A DNA stretch of 39,686 nucleotides from Neoconidiobolus thromboides FSU 785 (lineage: Eukaryota > Entomophthoromycota > Entomophthoromycetes > Entomophthorales > Neoconidiobolaceae). The stretch spans positions 1 through 39,686 of the forward strand of contig MU626433.1 in NCBI GenBank assembly GCA_025603075.1. The letters are read 5' to 3'. Of the stretch, positions 10,996 to 21,008 are shown piece after piece. Both the position numbers and the translations under genes were made by a program. The notes under the pieces were generated by a model. It ran no database searches, had not been told where the DNA came from, and was given only the letters and a program-made list of their open reading frames with translations. Position 1 is the stretch's first letter. Each line of letters starts with the position of its first letter.

Positions 10996-12468
10996 TTAAA
11001 ATCTTAGCGTATTTTCATCATCTTGTGATTTTTCTCCGTTATTTATTTTGGTTTTATTCCTACAAGAATCTGCTGGATTATTATTATTCCTATTAATTTC
11101 AATTGCTTGGTTGATATACTCGTATCCTTCCAATAGCATAACATTTTTCGATCCTTTATTGATACTTTTCAACTCTATAGAATCAGTTGAAATGGAAGAA
11201 TGATGAAACACGAGCTCATTATTAGGTAAAGGGCTTGTTGTATTAATAAAAATGGGATCGGTTAAAGGTTTAGGTAACTGCTTTTTCTTTAGTCTACGTC
11301 TATAAAATATTATAAAAGGTATAAGTAATATGATAATAATTCCAATTGAGCCACCCACTATTCCTCCAATCAACACATTCATGTTGTAGTTATTGTCATT
11401 ATTATCGTCAACTGGCTCTTCTTTTCGATTTTTGACTAATGCTGGCAAAATGCCATCCAGTTCCCAAGTGTTTGTATTAATTAATTGAGTTTTATCCGAG
11501 CTATCTAATTGATTACTTTCATAACCAAAAGAATTGATAATAAAATGATTATAATAAAGTATATTTCCTCCTTCAGCTATTTTATAGTTGATTTTCTTTT
11601 CAATAAATTTGTTTTTATTCAAATCTAATTCATAAATATGGCTTATTTTATTAGATGGAGTAGTTATAAAGTACACCACTTGATCTCCTATTATTATTCT
11701 AGCATACTCCTCGCCTGAAATCTTACTATTTTCCAAATTATGCGATTTTATATCGTAGTTCATTAAATCCATTTCATATAAAACACTATAATTGACTTCA
11801 ATGTAAGTGTTATCAATTGCTTTGGAACTAAAGTAGTAAAGTTTTTCATTTAATAGAAACATCATATCCTTCACTATTGCTGGTAACTTAGTTGTTAATG
11901 TTCTAAAGCTATCTAGTTCATTATCAAATAAAAATAATGGTAAAGGGGTCATAGCTAGAGTACTACTATCATAAATACATAAAGTGACATAGAATTGGTT
12001 AGGGTCCGAAACACTTTGTATAACATTGAGATAGAATTCGTTACCTTTAAAAAGTTGATGAATTTTACTTATCCTCAAAATTTCATCTGTTCTATCTTGA
12101 GTATACCATTTATTCTTCTCAATATCATAACAACTTATTAAAAACTGCTTTTCATAATTAACATAAAAGTTAATGATACTTTTTCTTTTTTTAACATAAA
12201 AGCAATATTGTGAATGCATCTCTAATATATCATTCATTGAACTATATACTTTCCATGGCGCTATCCCCCCTTCTAGTTTAACGTCTTCTCTTAAACTTAA
12301 CCTAAATATTTTATTGTTGTATTTAGTCATTTCCTCCAATTGTGGCAATTGCACTTGGCCACCTAAGCAATAAATTTCATCATCTGCTATTGTACATCCT
12401 CCGGAGGTCATTCGCGGTAGTTGGCAGTTAATCACGTACAATAAAAAATGAAAAATTAATAAAAACAT
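10996..12468 (-). CDS. Type I membrane kelch/beta-propeller-like protein
   Basis: This single-exon gene encodes 490 residues. It begins with a signal peptide (MFLLIFHFLLYVINC). The ectodomain, about 16-360, has repeated beta-strand segments such as EIYCLGG, YYFSSKA and IINSFGYES, typical of divergent kelch/galactose-oxidase-like propellers. A polar Asp/Asn stalk precedes one transmembrane helix (about 364-389, GGIVGGSIGIIIILLIPFIIF). A basic stop-transfer RRRLKKK and a cytoplasmic tail of about 100 residues rich in Ser/Asn complete it. Five cysteines are visible in the first 165 residues after the signal. The layout suggests a cell-surface adhesion or sensor protein; no catalytic residues are evident. 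The start is chosen because it gives the signal peptide directly. Propeller assignment is moderate, topology is strong. Confidence 0.75.
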   Translation of the reverse strand: MFLLIFHFLLYVINCQLPRMTSGGCTIADDEIYCLGGQVQLPQLEEMTKYNNKIFRLSLREDVKLEGGIAPWKVYSSMNDILEMHSQYCFYVKKRKSIINFYVNYEKQFLISCYDIEKNKWYTQDRTDEILRISKIHQLFKGNEFYLNVIQSVSDPNQFYVTLCIYDSSTLAMTPLPLFLFDNELDSFRTLTTKLPAIVKDMMFLLNEKLYYFSSKAIDNTYIEVNYSVLYEMDLMNYDIKSHNLENSKISGEEYARIIIGDQVVYFITTPSNKISHIYELDLNKNKFIEKKINYKIAEGGNILYYNHFIINSFGYESNQLDSSDKTQLINTNTWELDGILPALVKNRKEEPVDDNNDNNYNMNVLIGGIVGGSIGIIIILLIPFIIFYRRRLKKKQLPKPLTDPIFINTTSPLPNNELVFHHSSISTDSIELKSINKGSKNVMLLEGYEYINQAIEINRNNNNPADSCRNKTKINNGEKSQDDENTLRF

Positions 12469-13009
12469 TTTGATTTTATAATTGGTATACTTTATGGTTG
12501 TTTATATAGTTTCAGCAAGCGCTTAAAGCAAATTATAAAAAGTGGTTTTGGAGTCGGTGATTATTTTTAGTACCATTTATAAAAAGCAGAGATAAAATCT
12601 ATTAATTTATTATACTTTTATTCTTAGTAAGCACTTGATTTTTTTGTCAAAAATACAAACTAAACTTTAAGCCTATACAATGACACTAGTTTTATGTTTA
12701 TTTTTAATGTATAATAAATTTGAATAAGATTACTGACATGGCTAACTCATCTCTTTATTACAATGGGCTGAATGTTCCACTAACGTAAATAACTGATAAT
12801 TTTAGTTATTCTTTCATTCCAAATATAGCAATTTTTTATATTATCTTAAAATTTGTTACTAGTCTATAATAACTTGGGTTATTCTCGATCCAAGATCAAA
12901 TTTCATTATTTAATAAGCTTCCTGGTACTTAGACTGTTAGACATATAGCTTTGAAACTGCGGCAGTAAAATCTGGTAGTCACCTTTTTATTGTGCTGTAA
13001 CTTATAGCA
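12469..13009. other. Upstream region of the kelch-like gene
   Basis: No gene is seen. The minus-strand promoter of the kelch-like gene must lie at its left edge. The sequence GGGTGTTTATATAG-like AT-rich stretch near 12495-12510 could serve as a TATA region, but this is weak. Confidence 0.3.
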
Positions 13010-13113
13010 TATGGGGGTGTTTTTTTGACTCCATTACTTTTTCCATTTTTTAAGCACTATTTGAGCGGAAAATTTGTTAGCAAAATTCTTAAACACAAAA
13101 ATACATTCCCATA
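13010..13113 (-). mobile_element. MITE copy 7 (orientation B)
   Basis: TATGGGGGTGTTTTTTTGAC at the left end, ATACATTCCCATA at the right, and the core TTTTTAAGCACTATTTGAGC inside. Confidence 0.9.
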
Positions 13114-13347
13114 TCCTACTTAATGCCTCAAAGTATGTAGAATTTTATTTTGTTGAGTTATTGTTATTCTCTTTTATTTCATATATAAAATCTTAAATAA
13201 TTAATCCATATTAAATAAGTAAAGTCTATTAAAAATAGTTAGATAATTAGATAGTTATATAGTAAAGAGAGAGGGACAATGCTATAGCTAAACTTAGAGT
13301 AGATTTAGAACCTTAATTTTTTTGGTCACTATGTAAATTGTTACTTC

Positions 13348-13905
13348 TTATCCATAAAAATACATCTACTCATTGATCCACTTCCCCTTTGAAGACTTCT
13401 TACATCGTTCAACCGATAAAGATCAATATAAAATATCATACCTCCTCCATAATTTCCTATTAGCCTTATAGGATCATTCTCTTAGTAATAACATTGGTCT
13501 TAAATGTTCAGTTGTTCTGTAACGTCTAATGCATGATGCCTTTGCTCCCCTAATCACATTCTTAAAATTCTCTAATACCTTGTCTATTCGCCCCCATTTT
13601 TTTACTGATGGCCATTGGCCTTCACGCTGCTTCTCCAATTGCTCGATATACACTGATTTGTGATGGTACATTTTCTCTGGGATGATCTCTTCAACCTATC
13701 CTCTCACATAAATTTTAGTCTTTAAATCTTTCAAAAAATTTTCATCAAAGTTTTACTTTATCCCACTTTGGTCATCCTTGTTACCAACATAGATTCTAAT
13801 TAGTCCCTATTTTCCTTGATTGGGGCCACTTCTAACGATCAGAGAGTCCAAATAGTACTATCATTGGCTAGTGAAATCCCGTAAAAGTAGTAATGTACTG
13901 GACAA
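13348..13905 (-). pseudogene. Decayed coding relic, about 186 codons, family unknown
   Basis: One minus-strand frame can be followed for 558 nt. It contains protein-like text, including IRIYVGNKDDQSGIK, ENFLKDLKTKIYVRG and an uninterrupted 65-codon segment (13474-13671) with GQWPSVKKWGRIDKVLENF. About nine in-frame stops interrupt it. G+C is visibly higher than in the flanks. Every stop could come from a single C-to-T change in CAA, CAG or CGA. I do not recognise the family; a dead transposon or a dead host gene are both possible. At this base composition chance would give somewhat more stops, so the frame claim rests on composition and readability, not on stop counting alone. Confidence 0.4.
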
Positions 13906-14151
13906 AATAACTTCCTTTCTATGCTAATCCCATCATTGCAATATTTTTAGAGTGTCAGTTATCTGTACATTCATCATCATCTTGATAAATAAAACACTTA
14001 GATGTAAGCCTTTCAAGGATAAAAAGATATCGTACTTTTGATATCTTTATTAACACCAAAAATATCAATAAATAGTAAAAAATCTCTAATATATATTGAC
14101 AAAACATTTAGTTCGAGTTTAAAGGTTCCTTTTAAAATAAAAAAACTAACA

Positions 14152-14254
14152 TATGGGAGTGTTTTTTTTGGCTTCATTACTTTTTCCATCTTAAACGCTA
14201 TTTGAGTGGAAAAATTATTAGTAAAATTCTTAAATACAAAAATACATCACCATA
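14152..14254 (-). mobile_element. MITE copy 8 (orientation B)
   Basis: TATGGGAGTGTTTTTTTTGGC to ATACATCACCATA with the core TCTTAAACGCTATTTGAGTGG. Confidence 0.88.
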
Positions 14255-14855
14255 TTTATTTTTGATCTTTGCAATATTGGCCATATTTTGATTGCTTAAA
14301 AAAGTAACAATTAGACAAAATTCAAAAAGGCATCATTATCCACTATTTTAATTCCAATGTTTATTTTTAAGCTGAAATGATTTAATTCTATTAACTACAT
14401 GTTATTAATTTAGGCTTTTGGAAATAACGATAGTGCTTTTTAATAATATAAATTTGAGACAATATTGTTACTAATGATGCTTTAAAGCTTACTTCTGAAT
14501 AATTTTATAAAGACTTTTGTAAAATCATCAATATTATGCTTCAAAGTAAATTTCCACTCAATGTTATGAATCGTCGCAAACCTTTTTTTTAAAATATGTC
14601 TTTCCAAGGTTGTTTTTATTGAGATAAAACGCAATATAAAATACACATTATAATAAAGAAGCTTTATCCTTATTATGAGCTTTTGGAAAAAGTTTTATTT
14701 AAAAGCAGTCAATTGATATAATAATTAGGCTAAGTCACTCCTACCCAAATGAAAAAATATTCAACTTTTCATTGATTATTATCAACCAATTAAAATCAAT
14801 GAAACAAAGATGAAAGCAAGAGGGGATCATAATCATTTTTTTTAAAATTACAACA
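14255..14855. other. Promoter side of the 892-aa gene
   Basis: There is no gene or RNA here. AT-rich sequence ends in an A-rich leader directly before ATG 14856. Nothing further is recognisable. Confidence 0.35.
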
Positions 14856-17534
14856 ATGGAGGGTAAAAAAGGAACTTACAATCTATTTAAAATAAGTCAA
14901 TTTTTAAGCATGGATGATAAAATAAAAGGAAGAGATTTATTAAAGTTGGATAAACATTCATTTAGAAAAAATATGATGGCACTTTATGTTTCTTTAAAAC
15001 AAAATGATGGATTAGATGAAACTCAAAGAAAGAGGACTGTTTTAAGTATGTGGGGTAAATGGCTACGAGAAAATAAGGAAAGTAAAATAGATAATCATAG
15101 TGATTATAATACAAAAACTGGGCCTACAGAGAAAAGGTATGAGAACAATTCAATTGTAAAACAAAAGACGGAATCTGCAGCTTCTCCAATTAACAGCTAT
15201 AAAGAAAATGTAAAGATAATTAAAACAAGCGAAATCAATAATCAAGAAATCCCAAATAAAGCTATAATCATTGATATCAATGACAAAAGCGAAAAAGAGG
15301 TTAAGAAAGATGACGTTGAAAAGCAAAATAGTTCAGATAATTCAATTGAAGGCAAATCAGTAATTTTGATTCAAAATAAAGAAAACAATCCAGTTCAAGA
15401 TAAAAAAAGTGATGCGAATGATACTAAAGTGGGTGAAACAGTTTTGAGTAAAACAAGTACTCCAAATAAGCCTAAAGTAGTTCAATCCAAAACAAATACT
15501 CCAACCAAGCCTAGAGTAAATCAAATGAAATCAAGTAATCCGATTCAAAATAGAGCAACTATCGCAATTCAAACTAGGACAAATAAAGCAATTCAAACTA
15601 AAGGAATTAACTCAGTTCAAGCTAAAATGAGTCAACCCAAGCCAAATAATGTGATTCAAGCTAAAGTAAATACTGCAGCTCAATCTAAAGTAAGTAATAA
15701 GATTCCGATCAAAGCAAATGTTATAAATCAACCCAAAATAAGGAATTTAATCCAAGTCAGTACAAGGGAGGCTTTTCAATCTAAAATAGATGTTATAGCT
15801 CAGCCTAAAGCAAGTGATCCAACCCAAGCTGAAGTAAATAATAAGGTCCTATCTAGAGTCAATAGAGCAACTCAAGCTAAAGAACGTACTCCAATTCAAC
15901 CCAAATTAAGTGATGCGATTCAGAATGAAGTAAATGATATCGATTCAAAGGAAAATAAAAGTATTGAAACAGTTAATAATATCCGAGATAATAACAGATT
16001 AAGCAATGAGAATCTAGCTCAGGGTAAAGTAGGTAATATCAATTCAAAGGAAGATAAAAGTATTGAAACAGTTAATCATATCCAAGATAATAACAAACTA
16101 AGTAATCTAAATGTAGATTACAAAGACCCTTTAACTGAAATCAAAGAACTCATTATGGAAAAAGATATTCCTCTAGTTGAAAATAAGAGTATAAGCACAG
16201 GGAATATAAAAGACAATATTAAGCCTGGCTCCACCAATAAATTAACACAAGAGAAGCTAGTTCAATCAAAAGAAATAAATATTGAAAATAACAGTAAGGA
16301 TATAATGCACCAAACTATCGTATTTGAGGAAAAGACAATGAGTTCAAGTGATGATAGTATTTATGAAAAAAGAAGAAGGCTAATGAAAAACCAAACTAGA
16401 AAATTAAATAAGCCAAGGATTAGTATTGTTGAACGTATAAGTGTTAAAGCTAATAAAACAAAATTTGATTTTAACAAATGTATCAATGAAGTTAAAAGTC
16501 AGAAGGGGATAAATCCAGAGGAGAATTCACTAGATAAGGTGATGAAGGAATGGAATAAAGATAAAGATAATAAATTAGAAAAACTCCAGCAAATTGAACA
16601 AATTAAATTGATTGATAATGAAATAGATAGCTCTAATGAAGTAAAAAATGGTATTGACGGTGATAATGATGATAAAATTAAGAGGGACATTGACTTTAAT
16701 ACTTATTCAGATGTTGAACATAGTACTATTAAGCAACGACACTTGGTTGAACTTGATGATAATTCATTGGATGAGTCTGTATTTATTGATGAAATTAGGG
16801 TGAATAAAAGGAAAGATAGGATGTCTAAAGGACAAAAGAAATTGATAGATAATAATGACATTATAAATAAAAAAGTATATGATATGTCAGTAAAATTAGC
16901 AGAGCAATATTCAAAAGAAAGGTTAATGTATTATCAAATCAATAGCACAAAAAGACTTGAATTTGAGAAGCAAGATATTAAAGAAATGATAGCACAAGAT
17001 GATTTAACTTATGTAGCTGATTGGGCAGCTGATGATGAAGCTAATAAAAAACAGGTGGATCTTCAAAATCAATATAAACTAAAACAATTATTTCCAAAAA
17101 AAACATTGGATCCTGGAGAAGTATTTACTAGAAGGTTTAAAGATATTGGAGATCGAGACTTTTTTAAGTTTAAAACCCAAAATGTTAAATTAACCATTGA
17201 TCCCTATCTTAATAATAAACTACCTTTACCAATACCATCTCAATTATTAAAGAATCACAATGAGGAAACTGAAAATTATAATGGGAATATTACAATAGAT
17301 TCTAATGAAAAGTTGTCATTAAGTGATTTAATAAAACAATCCAAGAGTTTTGTTAATCTGCATCAATATGAACCAATCAATGATGATTTAGATATCTTTC
17401 CAGAAGCTCATGTCCGTAAAATACCACAACTTCGTAATGGTTATAGAAGAACATCCGAATTGGAAAAGGAAGCTGAGAAGATACTAGAAACAGAAGGTTT
17501 AAGGAGAAATGGTAAGAGATCAAATGGAAATTAA
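14856..17534 (+). CDS. Long low-complexity protein with INCENP-like IN-box candidate
   Basis: This intronless gene encodes 892 residues. A structured N-terminus (about 1-75) is helical and is shared with the paralogue at 33845. Residues ~190-365 are a degenerate 11-12-residue repeat around IQxK/AQxK with Asn, Thr and Pro. Next come two copies of a ~30-residue unit (SKENKSIETVNNIRDNN and SKEDKSIETVNHIQDNN). A charged region follows. Near the C-terminus ADWA (Trp723) is followed 22-23 residues later by LF and then LDPGEVF (751-757). The order and spacing match the Aurora-binding IN-box of INCENP/Sli15 (W, then LF, then LD-x-E-x-IF). The last residues hold RRTSELEKEAEKI. If correct, it is the scaffold of the chromosomal passenger complex. 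The ~135 residues after the motif and the weak conservation in the paralogue argue for caution. A generic coiled nuclear protein is the alternative. Confidence 0.75.
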   Translation: MEGKKGTYNLFKISQFLSMDDKIKGRDLLKLDKHSFRKNMMALYVSLKQNDGLDETQRKRTVLSMWGKWLRENKESKIDNHSDYNTKTGPTEKRYENNSIVKQKTESAASPINSYKENVKIIKTSEINNQEIPNKAIIIDINDKSEKEVKKDDVEKQNSSDNSIEGKSVILIQNKENNPVQDKKSDANDTKVGETVLSKTSTPNKPKVVQSKTNTPTKPRVNQMKSSNPIQNRATIAIQTRTNKAIQTKGINSVQAKMSQPKPNNVIQAKVNTAAQSKVSNKIPIKANVINQPKIRNLIQVSTREAFQSKIDVIAQPKASDPTQAEVNNKVLSRVNRATQAKERTPIQPKLSDAIQNEVNDIDSKENKSIETVNNIRDNNRLSNENLAQGKVGNINSKEDKSIETVNHIQDNNKLSNLNVDYKDPLTEIKELIMEKDIPLVENKSISTGNIKDNIKPGSTNKLTQEKLVQSKEINIENNSKDIMHQTIVFEEKTMSSSDDSIYEKRRRLMKNQTRKLNKPRISIVERISVKANKTKFDFNKCINEVKSQKGINPEENSLDKVMKEWNKDKDNKLEKLQQIEQIKLIDNEIDSSNEVKNGIDGDNDDKIKRDIDFNTYSDVEHSTIKQRHLVELDDNSLDESVFIDEIRVNKRKDRMSKGQKKLIDNNDIINKKVYDMSVKLAEQYSKERLMYYQINSTKRLEFEKQDIKEMIAQDDLTYVADWAADDEANKKQVDLQNQYKLKQLFPKKTLDPGEVFTRRFKDIGDRDFFKFKTQNVKLTIDPYLNNKLPLPIPSQLLKNHNEETENYNGNITIDSNEKLSLSDLIKQSKSFVNLHQYEPINDDLDIFPEAHVRKIPQLRNGYRRTSELEKEAEKILETEGLRRNGKRSNGN

Positions 17535-17840
17535 TTGAAATTGTATTTATTATTTTAATTATTTCAAATTAAATAAACAAAATCAGCTGCGTTATTTTGT
17601 CAATACTTATTATCTTGTTTACAACCATAATAATTGATAATTAACATTATAGGTTTATAAATGCTCAAAGTATCTAATAATAAAATACTGCTAATAAACA
17701 GAAATTGCAAAAACATAAAATTCTATTAAAGATACTTTTATAAAAACACATAGTGTTCGATAAAAAGCAGTTTTAAGCTATAATTTAGTTATTTAAACCT
17801 TGTAATTAAAGTCAAAAACTTTCCTAATATTGCAAAATTA

Positions 17841-17913
17841 TGCTCCGTATAGGGCTTGAACCTATGACCTTAGCGTTATTAGCACCACGCTCTGCCAACT
17901 GAGCTAACGGAGC
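17841..17913 (-). tRNA. tRNA-Ile (anticodon AAT), copy 2
   Basis: This is the exact reverse complement of the 73-nt tRNA-Ile at 2982, so anticodon AAT. It is the only copy on the minus strand. It lies between the 892-aa gene and galactokinase. Confidence 0.97.
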
Positions 17914-18378
17914 TTCCTGCTTTCCTTGAATTTAGGAACAAATAATTTAATTATAAATCCAATTTTAATATCTTGGGCTATTTGTTGGTTGAGCTTTAGT
18001 TTGAAGTACTTTTCAAAGTGTTTTACAACTTTTCTATAGCCAGTAACAAGGACTTGGTAGTTTTCTAAGTCATTTATAATTTTATCAAAAAAGTACATTG
18101 TAATTGATAAAATTCATAACTACATGTATTGTTATTTTATGTGAAGTTACATAAAAAGAAGGAACTAGTAGCTATTTTTTCAAAATGGAAAATTTAGTCT
18201 CAAAATAAATATAAATTTTAATCATCTGAAATTCAACTTAAATCATAAGACATAGCTTTGGTAATTTATTTCCATTTTATTGGGTTAATAAAGTCCACAA
18301 TTTTTTATTGGCAGTGTTTAAACTTTAAGCCATTGAAGTATAAAATGACAAAAAAAAAAAGATTTTTAAAAATCAAAA
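17914..18378. other. Upstream region of galactokinase
   Basis: A minus-strand frame (17904-18098, starting MYFFDKIINDLENYQV) looks faintly protein-like but runs into the tRNA and has no partner exon. The rest is AT-rich, with an A-run just before the galactokinase start. Confidence 0.3.
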
Positions 18379-19991
18379 ATGGATCATTCAGTACCTTCAA
18401 TTAATCAACTTAATGAAATATACTCAGATTTACAAGTTCAAAGCCAAAAGTAAGTATTTATGTCATCAATATAATTAACAGTTTAAATATTTTTATTAGT
18501 CTTCGTTATAAAAAATTAATAAAAGAATTTCAAAAACAATTTAATGTAACCCCTCATTTCATTTCAAGGGCACCAGGAAGAGTTAACATAATAGGTAAGC
18601 TAAAAATAATATGAAGTTAAATTATTAATAAGGCGTAAGGTGAACATATCGATTATTGCGGATTTGGAGTGCTACCTATGGGAATTGAAAAGGATATCCT
18701 AGGAGCTGTGTATGTAGAAGATAAAGAAGTAAGAGCTGGTGAAGAAGGATTAGAAATTAGCAATATAAATCCAAAGTATCGCAAAGCAGCCATAAAACTT
18801 TTAAGCAAAGAGGAAGGACTTGTAAATGTTGATATGGAAAAACATGAATGGTATAATTATTGTTTGGCTGGTTATAAAGGGGTATTGGAAACAAAACCAA
18901 ACAATAAAGTAAAAAAAATCAAAATTATGATCGATGGAACTGTACCAGCCGGCTCAGGTTTATCTTCAAGCTCAGCTTTAGTTGTTTGCATGTCCTTAGC
19001 TACTAGCTACTCACAGAATATACCATTAAAACAAAAGGAGTTAGCAAAATTATGTGTAAATAGTGAACGTTATGTTGGTGTTAATGGTGGTGGTATGGAC
19101 CAAACTTGCTCTATTTTAGCTCGTAAAAATGCACTTTTAAATATTGAATTTATCCCCACGTTAAATGCTAGGTTAGTTAAATTACCTAATTTAACACCAG
19201 AATGTGTATTTGTTATTGCCAATTCGAATATAGTAGCAGATAAACAAAAATCAGCTAAATACCATTATAATTTGAGAGTAGTAGAAACTAGAATGGTAGC
19301 CTATTTATTAGCTAGCTATTTAAAATTGGATATTGATTTATTCGAAGCTCCTACTTTAAAAACAGTATTGGATGCCTACTATAAAAACAACTCTAATACA
19401 AGTAATTTGGATAAACTAACAGAATTTTTAAAGCTTACAAAAGAGCATATTAACAAAGAACCTTACACCGTTGAGTCTTTTTCAAGAGATTCCAAATTAC
19501 CTTTAGAGAAAGTTGAACAACTCTTCTTCACCAAATACGACGTAGATCGTACTAAATTTGAACTTTACAAACGAGCTAAGCATGTATTTTCTGAGGCTTT
19601 AAGAGTTTATCAATACTGTGAGTTATGTGAAAGTTCAAGCCCAGATGTAGCTAGCAAATTAGGAAACCTCATGAATGATTCTCAAGGTTCATGCAATTTA
19701 TTATTTGATTGCTCATGTCCAGAATTAAATCAATTAACTCAATTAGCCCTTCAACATGGTGCTTTGGGTTCTCGTCTTACTGGGGCTGGATGGGGTGGTG
19801 CTACCGTTTCTTTAGTTCCTGTTGAAAAGGTGGAAGAGTTCATAAAAGGATTGAGGAATTCTTATTTTAAAAAGTATACCGATGAACAATTCAATGAATT
19901 TGTCTTCCCTACCTCCCCATCTATGGGGGCTGTTCTTTTAAATAATTTGGAACAGTTTTTAAGTTCAACGAAATTAGGTAATAAGCTTTAA
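18379..19991 (+). CDS. GAL1: Galactokinase (GHMP kinase; GAL1/GALK2 type)
   Basis: It phosphorylates galactose (or, for GALK2-type enzymes, N-acetylgalactosamine) at C1 with ATP, the first step of the Leloir pathway. Exons are 18379-18449, 18500-18594 and 18640-19991. The introns of 50 and 45 nt have GTAAGT and GTAAGC donors. The second splits the glycine codon of the signature RAPGRVNIIGEHIDY (47-61). The product is 505 residues. ATP-binding GSGLSSSS lies at 160-167, GGGMDQ with the likely catalytic Asp209 at 206-210, and the C-terminal GHMP motif TGAGWGG at 436-442. All key motifs are intact. VLPMGIEKDI and RAKHVFSEALRV resemble GALK2 and yeast Gal1 equally, so substrate preference is open. 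No other GAL gene is in the window. Confidence 0.94.
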
Positions 19992-20726
19992 ATTTAATAA
20001 AGAAGATCATATCATTATTTAAAATTGCATGCATATTAAATTCTTCTTCTATTTAGATTCATAGTTGAATGGTACTAAAGTTTGTATTTAATATTAATAT
20101 TAAATATAGTAAATTAAAAAGGATCATAAAAACTTTCCTGGCGTCTATTGGTTTCGATTATAATAATTTTAGTATTTTATATTATTTTAAAAATAAAAGT
20201 ATAGAAATGTTATGTAATGAATTTATTATTTGTTTAGTTTTATATTATTTCTTTATTCATTTATATCGATTTTTAATGTTTCATGTCATTCTTAAACATC
20301 TTTTAATATATAATAAAAATGATCAAACTGAAGGAAACAAGATAAGCTTCTCTATCTTTTATACAAGATATGGTTTACAAAAAGTTTATTAGGGTACTGT
20401 TTAATGATTTTTCAACTTGAATTTGGGAATGCTTTTTTGCATTAGTATTTTGTCCATTTATAAAAAAATCTAAATTTTGAAAATAATTGTACTCAAAAAA
20501 CACCTCTATTTAGTTTTTAGTATTTATTTACTCATCCAATTAATTTAATAAAAATAGAAAATTTAACAATATCTTTTAATCCTTATATCTTTTATATTTA
20601 AAGCTTATATCGGATGCTATATAGTAAATTCATGATCTTATTTCTATTATCATAAAACAACTACAGATGCTTAAAAATAACATCCACAATTTTTTTTTGT
20701 TTCTTTCGCTTTTTTAAAATAGGACA
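19992..20726. other. Intergenic after galactokinase
   Basis: A 107-codon frame (20069-20392) is rich in Phe, Ile, Lys and Tyr. It has no family likeness and directly follows the galactokinase 3' end, so I do not call it a gene. No RNA gene is seen. Confidence 0.35.
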
Positions 20727-20827
20727 TAGGGATGTTTTTTTGGTTTCATTACTTTTCCATTTTTTAAGCACTATTTGAGTACAAAGATTGTTAGCAAAAT
20801 CCTTAGACAAAAAAATACATCCCCACA
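20727..20827 (-). mobile_element. MITE copy 9 (orientation B)
   Basis: TAGGGATGTTTTTTTGG to AATACATCCCCACA, core TTTTTTAAGCACTATTTGAG. It lies about 180 bp upstream of the F-box pseudogene. Confidence 0.85.
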
Positions 20828-21008
20828 TCTTGTGTAAAATAACCAAGTTACAGAAAGTAAAAATATTATACTTAATTAAAGCAAACTATACAAGTTGAAT
20901 ATAGAATAATCTAGATACTTTTTCAAAACCCTAGAATCAAACTACGTTGTTGTCTTAATATAAAAGATCAAATTATTTTATAAAATTTCTCTTTAACATA
21001 CAAATAAA

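Noticed and set aside
13348-13905. Idea that TAA/TAG/TGA are reassigned codons in this organism
   Set aside because: The conserved genes (AdoMet decarboxylase, galactokinase, SCY1-like) use no internal stops and end at normal stops.
17904-18098. Minus-strand 64-codon frame beginning MYFFDKIIND
   Set aside because: Protein-like in places, but it ends inside the tRNA and has no start context, partner exon or paralogue in the window.
20069-20392. 107-codon frame after galactokinase
   Set aside because: Composition follows the AT-rich background (Phe, Ile, Lys, Tyr) and no motif or paralogue supports it.
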